NCBI GenBank assembly: GCA_045587445.1
Contig: JAZNCH010000069.1
Coordinates: forward strand, 1-64,000
Direction of reading: 5' to 3'
Length of the DNA stretch: 64,000 bases
DNA from: RGIG1995 sp045587445
GTDB lineage: Bacteria > Bacillota > Clostridia > Oscillospirales > CAG-272
In this document: in pieces, positions 41,881 to 49,391 of the stretch
How the letters are laid out: the number at the start of each line of letters is the position of its first letter
Numbering within the stretch: the first letter of the stretch is position 1
Notes under the pieces: model-generated
Databases searched by the model: none
Seen by the model: the letters and a program-made list of their open reading frames with translations, nothing else
What the model was told of the DNA's origin: nothing
Program-made: the position numbers and the translations under genes

Positions 41881-42130
41881 CATTAGTTTAACAGTTAAAT
41901 GCTGTAATAAGGGAGTTTTGGAATAGAATTTTTCTTTGTTGTTTGCATGCCGGTTAGTATAAGCTTTATGGTTTCACTTAACTTTGATATAGCGGCAGCA
42001 TTTGAGTTGAAAGACTGATACGGCTAAACGTATATGATTTTGGTTCTGCCGAGCACTTCGAAGTGAAGAATATAGTAGTTCGTTTTGGGTATATCGCATT
42101 ACCTCATTATTAAAAATCTCCAAAACAATT
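41881..42130. other. Gap with weak, possibly decayed minus-strand ORF
   Basis: The 574-base gap 41688-42261 has no firm gene. On the minus strand a TATAAT (about 42131), GGAG and an ATG at 42098 open a 41-codon frame (MRYTQNELLYSSLRSARQNQ...). A shift to another frame near residue 30 would continue with SFNSNAAAISKLSETIKLIL to an end near 41892. That looks like a possible frameshifted small gene. The palindrome CACTTCGAAGTG lies at about 42055. I do not recognise either half. Confidence 0.25.
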
Positions 42131-42210
42131 ATACCATATAATATGTAAAAATTAAAAGGGGTTTTCGATAAAAATACATAAGTAACTATGAAAAATATTT
42201 ATGAAAACAC

Positions 42211-42245
42211 AAAAAAGCAGTCGCTTTTTTCGAGTAACTGCTTTT
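42211..42245 (-). terminator. Terminator of the ribF-dacF-like operon
   Basis: AAAAAAGCAGT / ACTGCTTTT stem just after the minus-strand peptidase gene, with a T-tract on the minus strand. Confidence 0.75.
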
Positions 42246-42261
42246 AAGACTTATTAAAAAA

Positions 42262-43578
42262 TTATCTTCTGCCGTTTTTACGGTACTTGTATCGGTATCT
42301 CTTGCTTTTTATACGGCTGTGAATCACAACGGCGAGGTAAAGAAATGTTACGCCGACGAGACAAAATATAACCATCTTGAATTTCGGCGATTTTGTAAAA
42401 TCTTTAATTTTTGCAAGTAAATACAATAGATTGTTTCTTTCAACGCTGTTTTTTGTTATAAGGTCAACCTCGGATAAAGTTTCTCCGTTAAGGGAAAGGA
42501 GAATTTTTCCCGCAACATAACCTTCGGGAACAGGTGCGTTGAGAGTTTTTGTATAAAGTTCAACCTTTCGTTCAATATCTTTTTTTATATCGACCGAAGA
42601 GGGTAAAAAATATTCTACCGTTTTTGCGGGGGAAAGTACGACATAATCGACTTGACCTGACAAATTAACGTCAATTTCGCATATCATTTCGCCCTGATCA
42701 AGAATTTTTTTATATTCAAAGTTTTTGAAAGCCCAGTCTATCATTTCGTTAGCTGCTATGTAGCTATATATATTTTCGTCGTCGTAGCTACCGCCCATAA
42801 GCACGAAAATATTGGTCATACCGTCTTTTTTTACGGCTGTAACAACTACATGACCGCCCTCAACGGTTGAGCCGGCGTTCATACCTTCGGCTGCTTTGTT
42901 TCTGTATTTTGTTTCTACGTTGGTTGCAATAAGATAGTTACTGTTATAAACATATCTCGTTTTCGACATATTGGTCTCGGGGAATACGTATCTTGATACA
43001 GAACATATATCCATATAATCTTTTAGAAGATATGCATATTTCGCAAGAATGGCGGTGTCTTCGGCAGTCGTATACATATCCGATTCGGGATATCCCGAAG
43101 GATTGGTGTAGTTCGTGTTTTTCATGCCAAGCTCAACAGCTTTTTGATTCATATTGTCAAGAAACAACTCGTGGCTTCCCGACATTTCGTATGCAAGAAC
43201 GTATGCGGCATCGTTGGCTCCGCCTACGATTACGGCGTATATAAGATTTTCAACCGATACCACTTCGCCTGCTTTGAGTTTAATATTCTTTCCCTTAAAA
43301 TCTCCCAATGATTCCTTGGTAACGGTAATAAGGTCGGACATATTGTCCTTGTATAACTCAACAGCCAAAATTCCTGTCATAATCTTTGCCGTTGAAGCAG
43401 GATGGATTCTGTCGGCTTCGTTCTTCTTGTAAAGTGTTTTATCGTTTTCTATATTGTAAACGAAAACATTCTGAACTGACGACAGGTCTGGCATATCTTC
43501 TTCCGCATATACAGTAAATGCGAAAAACATCAATATTAAAATTGTAAAGCCTAAAAATAACAGTATTCTTTTCTTCAC
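42262..43578 (-). CDS. D-Ala-D-Ala carboxypeptidase homologue (S11) with altered motifs
   Basis: A 438-residue exported protein. The start is taken as GTG at 43578 (AGGGG upstream, 4 bases after ribF stops); an in-frame ATG at 43638 inside ribF is less likely. It has a signal peptide (ILLFLGFTILILMFFAFTVYA), an S11 penicillin-binding domain, a C-terminal beta domain near 280-380, and a final membrane helix with a basic tail. The first active-site motif, STAK near residue 62, is kept. The second (usually SxN) reads GAN in VGGANDAA, and the third (usually KTG) reads NAG in AEGMNAGST. It may be inactive or altered. The family trims peptidoglycan stem peptides. Confidence 0.82.
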   Translation of the reverse strand: MKKRILLFLGFTILILMFFAFTVYAEEDMPDLSSVQNVFVYNIENDKTLYKKNEADRIHPASTAKIMTGILAVELYKDNMSDLITVTKESLGDFKGKNIKLKAGEVVSVENLIYAVIVGGANDAAYVLAYEMSGSHELFLDNMNQKAVELGMKNTNYTNPSGYPESDMYTTAEDTAILAKYAYLLKDYMDICSVSRYVFPETNMSKTRYVYNSNYLIATNVETKYRNKAAEGMNAGSTVEGGHVVVTAVKKDGMTNIFVLMGGSYDDENIYSYIAANEMIDWAFKNFEYKKILDQGEMICEIDVNLSGQVDYVVLSPAKTVEYFLPSSVDIKKDIERKVELYTKTLNAPVPEGYVAGKILLSLNGETLSEVDLITKNSVERNNLLYLLAKIKDFTKSPKFKMVIFCLVGVTFLYLAVVIHSRIKSKRYRYKYRKNGRR

Positions 43579-43582
43579 TTTT

Positions 43583-44527
43583 TTAATTCCCCTGATTTTT
43601 TGAAAAATATTCTCTAACCGAAAAAATATCTTTTTCAATTGCTTCTTTTAATTCTTCCATTCCGTCGAATTTCTGTTCGTCTCGAAGTCTTTTATAAAAG
43701 CTTACTTTTACTCTTTGGTCGTAAAGACAACCATCGTAATCAATAATATGAGTTTCGCAGTTAATATCTTCAACATCGTTGTTTACCGTAGGACGAGACC
43801 CAACGTTTGATACCCCCATAAACGTATTTCCGTCAACCAAACAAGTGCTGGCATATATTCCGTTTTTTAGTTTTATCTTATCTGAAGGGAATGCTTGATT
43901 TATCGTCGGTATTCCAAGAGTTCTGCCTAAGTGCTTTCCGTGAACGACAGGGAGGTTTATCGAATATGGTCTGCCTAACATACTGTTGGCTTTTTCTATT
44001 TGTCCCGCTTTAATTGCATCTCGTATAGCTGTTGAACTGATAATGCCTTCTTGTGTGCATACGGCGTCTGTAACAATAACGTTTCGTCCTGTCTTTTTGA
44101 GTAGTTCCCCTAATATTTCAGGAGTCCCCGTTCTGTTGTTGCCGAATCTGAAATTAAAACCGCAAACGGCTAAACGGCAGTCGAATTTTTTTGTAAGTAT
44201 TATGTCAACGAACTCTTCGGGCGTATAATTTCTAACTGAGAGAAAATCCTCGTATATGGCATAGTCAAGATCGTTTTCTGTAAATATATCATTTTTTTCT
44301 TCGGTCGATGTAAGATATGCGTTCTTTTTTGGGAAAAGGGTGTTCATAGTGTGTTCTTCAAATGTCCACACCCCGACCTTTAGTCCAAGTCGTTTTCCCT
44401 CGGCGATAGCGTTTTTTATAAGCTCAAGATGACCGAGGTGGATTCCGTCAAAGTTTCCCAATATCAAACAAAGGGGAGACGAACAGTCTTTGATTTCTAT
44501 TCTGTTTTTCAAATCTATTATTTTCAA
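43583..44527 (-). CDS. ribF: Bifunctional riboflavin kinase/FAD synthetase
   Basis: A 314-residue RibF that makes FMN and then FAD. The FAD synthetase domain comes first (CLILGNFDGIHLGHLELI near residue 20, with the HxGH nucleotidyl-transfer motif; CGFNFRFGNNRTG near 125; ISSTAIRDAIKAG near 160). The riboflavin kinase domain follows (GRPYSINLPVVHGKHLGRTL, GIPTINQAFP, GIYAS, GSRPTVN). A TTG start at 44527 is chosen because AAGGGG lies 6 bases upstream and because the 34 codons before it do not resemble RibF. Its stop lies 4 bases before the S11 gene. Confidence 0.9.
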   Translation of the reverse strand: MKIIDLKNRIEIKDCSSPLCLILGNFDGIHLGHLELIKNAIAEGKRLGLKVGVWTFEEHTMNTLFPKKNAYLTSTEEKNDIFTENDLDYAIYEDFLSVRNYTPEEFVDIILTKKFDCRLAVCGFNFRFGNNRTGTPEILGELLKKTGRNVIVTDAVCTQEGIISSTAIRDAIKAGQIEKANSMLGRPYSINLPVVHGKHLGRTLGIPTINQAFPSDKIKLKNGIYASTCLVDGNTFMGVSNVGSRPTVNNDVEDINCETHIIDYDGCLYDQRVKVSFYKRLRDEQKFDGMEELKEAIEKDIFSVREYFSKNQGN

Positions 44528-44650
44528 AATGCGTCCCCTTAATTTGTTATAAATCAATAACTCTGCCCCAAAACAACCGAGATAGTCGCAAAGGAACAGA
44601 GCGTAAAAATGCGTAACAAAAAAACTCAAAAATTTTTTAAACTTAAAAAA

Positions 44651-44908
44651 TTATTTGACTCCGAGAAAATTCTTCACAAGAATGTTTAAAAGTTCGTCGC
44701 GGTCAATCTTGCGGATAAGACTGCGGGCGTTCTTGTGATTGGTGATATAAGTCGGGTCTTCCGAAAGAATATAACCAACTATCTGATTAATGGGATCGTA
44801 GCCCTTTTCGATAAGAGCGGCATACACGTTTAGAAGAATTTTTCTTGTGTCGTCGTCTTTTTCTCCGTTAAGCGAAAAGGTTAGTGTTTTGTCTTTCTCA
44901 TCGTACAT
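44651..44908 (-). CDS. ireB: IreB-family regulatory phosphoprotein (UPF0297)
   Basis: An 85-residue protein matching the UPF0297/IreB family across its length (FSLNGEKDDDTRKILLNVY, AALIEKGYDPINQIVGYILS, GDPTYIT-like EDPTYITNHKNARSLIRKID). In Enterococcus, IreB is a substrate of the PASTA kinase IreK and modulates cephalosporin resistance. A PrkC-type kinase is encoded in this window at 49392. The ATG is preceded by AGGAGC. The usual neighbours ruvX (yrrK) and a DUF1292 gene are not adjacent here. Confidence 0.88.
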   Translation of the reverse strand: MYDEKDKTLTFSLNGEKDDDTRKILLNVYAALIEKGYDPINQIVGYILSEDPTYITNHKNARSLIRKIDRDELLNILVKNFLGVK

Positions 44909-45028
44909 TTTGTTTCAGCTCCTTGCGAGTTGCGTTTTATTTATTTTACACCTAATCCCCAATAATATCAATAGGTTATAACTTATTTTTTTGAAATCTT
45001 TGAAAAAATTAAAGAATTATTTAAAATT

Positions 45029-45060
45029 GCGGCATACGGAAGGCAAAAACCGTACGCCGC
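45029..45060 (-). terminator. Hairpin terminator after the S1-domain gene
   Basis: GCGGCATACGG / CCGTACGCCGC, an 11-bp stem (one mismatch) with a 10-base loop. On the minus strand it is followed by AATTTTAAAT, so the T-tract is weak. Confidence 0.65.
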
Positions 45061-45075
45061 GCCGCTATATAAAAG

Positions 45076-46017
45076 TTAAAAGTATGTTTCAATCAACTTA
45101 TTACTTTCGTCTGGGGAGTATTTCCATGAATCAATATGTTTTATGTTGGCCTTGGGAAAGGGACTGTTTGTATTGGTTTTCTTTTCGCCCTTGTAGCTGT
45201 CGATAAGCACAAGCTTTATTTTCATTCTTTCGGGAATTATATTTTTTATGTAAACTGCGGCTGTCTGACCGACGGTTATACCTTCGCGGTATTCCGCAAG
45301 TCCCGCAAGATTAGGAGTCAGTTCTACAAATATTCCATAATCCTCAATAGAACGTACGATGCCTGCGACCGTTTGCCCAACTGAAAAAAGGTTTGCGTTT
45401 TCTTCCCACGTTCCGAGCAGTTCTTTGTGGGTTACGTATATTCTGCCAGATTCAAAATCAATGCTTTTTATTACTGTGTTGATGTACTGTCCTATGGTAA
45501 ATCTGTCGGAAGGGTGGCTTATTCTTGAAACCGATATACAGTCGATAGATAAGAGCGAGATTATACCGCAACCAATATCGACAAAAGCTCCGAAATGCTC
45601 AAGGTGGGTTACCTTTGACGGAATGACGTCGCCGGGGGAGAGGTGTGATAGATAACATTCATAACACTCTCTCTGAGCTTCGCGTCTTGACAGTATGCAC
45701 AGAGGAGAGCCGTTTTCGTTGTACCTTATTTCTTTTATTTTAAAGCATACGGCTTTGCCCACCCTTGTTATGACGGCAATATCTTTTACTCCGTTGCCGT
45801 TGATTTCCCAAACGACCTCTTCTCTGGGGATAATGCCTCGGATACCGTTGCCGAGTTCGACGTATAAGGACATAGCGTTGTTGCAAAGAATAGCCATTCC
45901 TTCGAGTATAACGCCCTCCTGTTTAGCTTTTTCAAGTCCCGCCAACGTAGAAAGATACTCCGTATTTTCCGACCTTTCGAGCTTCATTCCCTCGGGATAA
46001 TACATACGTTTTTCCAT
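45076..46017 (-). CDS. S1 RNA-binding domain protein
   Basis: A 313-residue protein with three S1-like OB modules. The first is divergent (about 45-110: LYVELGNGIRGIIPREEV). Then come about 125-195 (SPGDVIPSKVTHLEHFGAF, VDIGCGIISLLS) and 215-285 (SVGQTVAGIVRSIEDYGIFV, ELTPNLAGLAEY). It resembles short ribosomal protein S1 homologues of Firmicutes and may bind mRNA or ribosomes. The ATG at 46017 follows AGGAAA and is preferred to one 13 codons earlier. It is a single gene, isolated between a hairpin and the MITE-like copy B. Confidence 0.82.
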   Translation of the reverse strand: MEKRMYYPEGMKLERSENTEYLSTLAGLEKAKQEGVILEGMAILCNNAMSLYVELGNGIRGIIPREEVVWEINGNGVKDIAVITRVGKAVCFKIKEIRYNENGSPLCILSRREAQRECYECYLSHLSPGDVIPSKVTHLEHFGAFVDIGCGIISLLSIDCISVSRISHPSDRFTIGQYINTVIKSIDFESGRIYVTHKELLGTWEENANLFSVGQTVAGIVRSIEDYGIFVELTPNLAGLAEYREGITVGQTAAVYIKNIIPERMKIKLVLIDSYKGEKKTNTNSPFPKANIKHIDSWKYSPDESNKLIETYF

Positions 46018-46149
46018 ATAAAGTTTTCCTGCCTTTCGTCCTCTTTTTTGATGCAAGTCTTATTTTGTACAATTGTATTTACGAGGACGAAAAAATAGAA
46101 CAAAATAATGTGATTGTATTTTTGTGCGGTTTGCAAAAGAAGAAACAAA

Positions 46150-46710
46150 AAACATTATCTTCAAACAAACACCACCCCCTATGTACTTATTACAGCTCCG
46201 CACAGACCAAGGAAGATTCCAAAGGTGGAAAACCTTTGGCCGTTTTACGAGGGAGGGTTCAAAGGGAGGGGGAGAATCGCTCGCCACGCGAGAGGGAATC
46301 TCTGGTTCTTCAAACTCAATAAAGAACTTAATTGACTTGTACGCACCAGTTTTCTCCTGCGGTGTTACCGCCCTGTCCCTTTGCGTCTTCTTTGGTTACT
46401 TTCTTTACGGAAAGAAAGTAACGAAGAGAAATCTAAAAGAATGTAATTTTTTATAGATACATTTGTTGAGAAGTATCTAACAATTATCATAGAGATATTG
46501 TTCTAAAAGAACTCTATCTTTTTTCTTTTTTTCATACTTTCTTGGTGCCAAGAAAGTATTGCAAAGAAGGCACAAAGGGGCTGGGGGTTTCGATTCCCCC
46601 ACCCCTTTGAACCCCATACCCCCAAAACGACCAAAGAGGAGACCTCTTTGGAATTTTCCTTTAGTCTGTGCGGAGCTGTAATAAGTGCATAGATGTGATA
46701 TGTTTGGGTA
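46150..46710. mobile_element. MITE-like element with long inverted ends (copy B)
   Basis: About 560 bp of non-coding DNA, homologous to the element at 27062-27634 but in the opposite orientation. Its left interior (GGGAGGGGGAGAATCGC, ACCAGTTTTCTCCTGCGG, GGTTACTTTCTTTACGG) is the complement of the right interior of copy A, and vice versa. The ends are inverted repeats (CTATGTACTTATTACAGC on the left; GCTGTAATAAGTGCATAG on the right). Short ORFs inside (such as 46060-46287 minus and 46124-46456 plus) follow the repeat and are not taken as genes. From 46711 to 46808 the sequence is A/T-rich and empty. Confidence 0.75.
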
Positions 46711-46808
46711 TTTTTTTATTTAAAAGCGAAAAGGGTGTTTTTTGCGTTAATTTATCATAATATATAGAAAAATTAAGAAATCTATAATATTTCCATAATA
46801 TTATCACC

Positions 46809-46837
46809 TTGACACTTGGGATTTAAAGTGCTATAAT
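46809..46837 (+). promoter_or_regulatory. Promoter of the yfbR-rlmN-prpC-prkC cluster
   Basis: TTGACA (46809-46814), a 17-base spacer and TATAAT (46832-46837), both consensus, about 40 bases before the first gene. Confidence 0.85.
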
Positions 46838-46879
46838 AATATGAATTATTATATTTTCGGGTAGAATGGAGTGAAAACG

Positions 46880-47473
46880 GTGGCAGACAACAAGAAAATA
46901 AACAGCTTTTTTGCTGTCTTTTTCAGACAGAAGTATATTAACCGTTGGGGACTTATGCGAAACGTTACAAACGAAAATCTTTCTACCCACGCCGCAGAAG
47001 TCTCGTGCATCGCTCACGCACTTGCCGTTATCGGAAACACTTATTTTGGTAAGAGCTACAACGCGGACAGAGTTGCGACCTTAGCTCTCTATCACGATAT
47101 GCCAGAGGTGTTTACCGGAGACCTTCCTACTCCGGTAAAATATGCAAACGACGCTTTACGTCAATGCTATGCTCAGCTTGAGCAAAAAGCGGTAGAACAG
47201 CTTACCGAAAGACTGCCGGAAAAATTGCAGGGTGAGTACAAGGCTTTGCTTGAAATAACGCCCGAGGACGAACAGTTGAAAAAGTTGGTTAAGGGAGCAG
47301 ACAAGCTATGCGCTTTGATAAAATGCATTGAAGAAGAAAAATTGGGCAACAACGATTTTTCAAGTGCAAGGCTTGCGACTGAAAAATCACTCAAGGCTAT
47401 GAGTTTTGAGGAGCTTAACTATTTTATTGAACATTTTCTTCCCGCGTTTGAGGGAACGCTTGATGAAATATAA
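46880..47473 (+). CDS. HD-domain 5'-deoxynucleotidase (YfbR-like)
   Basis: A 197-residue HD-superfamily phosphohydrolase. Metal and substrate residues are visible: NLSTHAAEVSCIAHAL (first His) near residue 31, LALYHDMPEVFTGDLPTPVK (HD and following Glu) near 68, and KGADKLCALIKCIEE (final Asp) near 140. YfbR-type enzymes dephosphorylate deoxyribonucleoside 5'-monophosphates and so tune dNTP pools. GTG at 46880 is chosen over one 9 bases earlier because GGAG sits at proper distance (8 bases). The stop overlaps the start of rlmN by one base. Confidence 0.87.
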   Translation: MADNKKINSFFAVFFRQKYINRWGLMRNVTNENLSTHAAEVSCIAHALAVIGNTYFGKSYNADRVATLALYHDMPEVFTGDLPTPVKYANDALRQCYAQLEQKAVEQLTERLPEKLQGEYKALLEITPEDEQLKKLVKGADKLCALIKCIEEEKLGNNDFSSARLATEKSLKAMSFEELNYFIEHFLPAFEGTLDEI

Positions 47474-48507
47474 TGGAAAACAAGGTTGATATATTAAGTC
47501 TTTTTCCCGAAGAATTGGGACAGGTTTTGGAAAATGAACCGAGATACAGAGTAAAACAGCTTTTCGACTGGCTTCACAAGGGTGCAACCATTGATGAAAT
47601 GACCAATTTACCTAAGAAAATGCGTGAAGAGCTACAGGAAAAAACATATATTGCACTTCCCGAAATATCAAAAAAATACGTATCTAAGATAGACGGAACT
47701 GTTAAGTATCTTTTCAGGTTGTTTGACGGACAATGTATTGAAAGTGTTGTAATGAAATACAAACACGGGAATACAATATGTATATCAAGCCAAGCGGGCT
47801 GTAAAATGGGATGCAAGTTCTGCGCATCTACTCAAAACGGTTGGGTAAGAAACCTCACTCCCTCGGAAATGTTGGGGCAGGTACTTATCGCTCAAAAAGA
47901 TACCGGACTTCGAATATCCAATATTGTTCTTATGGGAATAGGCGAACCGCTTGATAACTATGATAACGTTATGCGTTTTCTCCGTCTCGTCAGCCTTGAT
48001 GAAGGGTTGAACATTGGACTTAGACACATATCTTTGTCTACTTGCGGAGTTGTTGACAAGATATACGCATTGGCAGAAGAGAGCCTACCTGTTACGCTTT
48101 CGGTTTCCTTGCATCACTCAAATGATAAGGACCGTTCGGCACTTATGCCTATAAACAAAAAATGGAATATAGACGAACTTTTGACCGCGTGCAAGGTGTT
48201 TTTTGAAAAGACCGGCAGACGAATATCATTTGAATATGCGGTTATAGCAGGTGTAAACGATAATGAAACTCAGGCAAACGCTTTAGCAGACTTGCTCTTG
48301 AAAAAGCTTCCCGGTATTCCTTTTCACGTAAATCTTATACCTGTAAATCCCGTTGAGGGAACAGGCTTTACAAGTGGAATAAAAACTGTTATGCAATTTC
48401 AAGCAACCCTTGAAAAACGCAAGGTTAATGCAACTATCAGAAGAAAACTCGGTTCGGATATTGATGCATCTTGCGGACAGTTGCGTAGGCAAGAGATGAA
48501 TATTTAA
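47473..48507 (+). CDS. rlmN: 23S rRNA (adenine2503-C2)-methyltransferase RlmN
   Basis: A 344-residue radical SAM RNA methylase. Signatures are RVKQLFDWLHKGATIDEMTN near residue 25, CISSQAGCKMGCKFCASTQN with the CxxxCxxC cluster near 115, and VLMGIGEPLDNYDNV near 157. Ser-rich HHSNDKDRSALMPINKKW is near 215, and the C-terminal Cys needed for methyl transfer lies in DIDASCGQLR near 337. It methylates A2503 of 23S rRNA and tRNA A37. It lies directly before prpC and prkC, the standard Firmicutes arrangement. Confidence 0.96.
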   Translation: MENKVDILSLFPEELGQVLENEPRYRVKQLFDWLHKGATIDEMTNLPKKMREELQEKTYIALPEISKKYVSKIDGTVKYLFRLFDGQCIESVVMKYKHGNTICISSQAGCKMGCKFCASTQNGWVRNLTPSEMLGQVLIAQKDTGLRISNIVLMGIGEPLDNYDNVMRFLRLVSLDEGLNIGLRHISLSTCGVVDKIYALAEESLPVTLSVSLHHSNDKDRSALMPINKKWNIDELLTACKVFFEKTGRRISFEYAVIAGVNDNETQANALADLLLKKLPGIPFHVNLIPVNPVEGTGFTSGIKTVMQFQATLEKRKVNATIRRKLGSDIDASCGQLRRQEMNI

Positions 48508-48568
48508 CATATATTTACATAGACGAGAAAGATTTTTAGGTTGATTAATTACTATTTGGAGGTAGTTT

Positions 48569-49375
48569 ATGCAGTTTTTCGGAAAAAGCGACACGGGCAA
48601 AAGACGCCGTGAAAACCAAGACAGCTTTATAACCGAACAGCTATATGACAATGCCGTTTTGTGTCTTGTATGCGACGGAATGGGCGGAGCAAACGGCGGA
48701 AGTATTGCCAGCTCAATGGCGTGTCGTGAATTTACCAAGCACGTAAAGAAGAAGCTATCCGATATAAAACAAGAGAAGCAGTTATGTTTTGATGCCAAAA
48801 ACTCTGAAGCAGAAAAGCTTTTGAAAAGTGCGACGACGTTAACCAATACCGCAGTTTTCAAAAAGGCTTTGAAAGAAAAAGAGCTCGAGGGCATGGGAAC
48901 GACTCTTGTTTGTGCACTTATAATTGACGGTAAGCTTTATATTACCAACATAGGAGATTCAAGACTTTATCTTGTGAACAAAGATGAGATAAAGCGTTTG
49001 ACAAGAGACCATTCTTACGTACAGACGTTGGTTGACTTAGGGCAGCTTACCCCGGAGGAAGCTGAAAAGAATCCGCACAAGAACATTATTACAAAGGCGA
49101 TAGGAACTCAAAAAAAGGTTGAGCCTGATTTATTCTTCAAAGACTTATCCGAGGGAGACGTTGAGTACATTCTGATGTGCTCGGACGGACTTACAAATTT
49201 CGTTGAAGAAAAAGAAATACACAACATAATCAAGGAAAGCGAAAACATTGAAATTGCTTGTAACACCCTTATAGATAGAGCAAACGAAAACGGCGGAGGA
49301 GATAATATTACTGCCGTATTGATAAAACTTGACATACCGACTTCGGATAATGATACCGAAGCCGAGGCAGAATGA
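48569..49375 (+). CDS. prpC: PP2C-family Ser/Thr protein phosphatase
   Basis: A 268-residue PPM phosphatase. Metal-binding motifs are KRRRENQDSFITE near residue 11, LVCDGMGGANGGSIAS near 32, TNIGDSRLYL near 130, VEYILMCSDGLTNFV near 195 and GGGDNITAVLI near 240. It reverses phosphorylation by the PASTA kinase encoded 17 bases downstream. The ATG has GGAGG 8 bases upstream. Confidence 0.94.
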   Translation: MQFFGKSDTGKRRRENQDSFITEQLYDNAVLCLVCDGMGGANGGSIASSMACREFTKHVKKKLSDIKQEKQLCFDAKNSEAEKLLKSATTLTNTAVFKKALKEKELEGMGTTLVCALIIDGKLYITNIGDSRLYLVNKDEIKRLTRDHSYVQTLVDLGQLTPEEAEKNPHKNIITKAIGTQKKVEPDLFFKDLSEGDVEYILMCSDGLTNFVEEKEIHNIIKESENIEIACNTLIDRANENGGGDNITAVLIKLDIPTSDNDTEAEAE

Positions 49376-49391
49376 AATGAGGTGAGATTTA

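Noticed and set aside
46060..46456. Several 75-110 codon ORFs on both strands
   Set aside because: All fall within or at the edge of MITE-like copy B; composition and overlap fit repeat DNA, not coding sequence.
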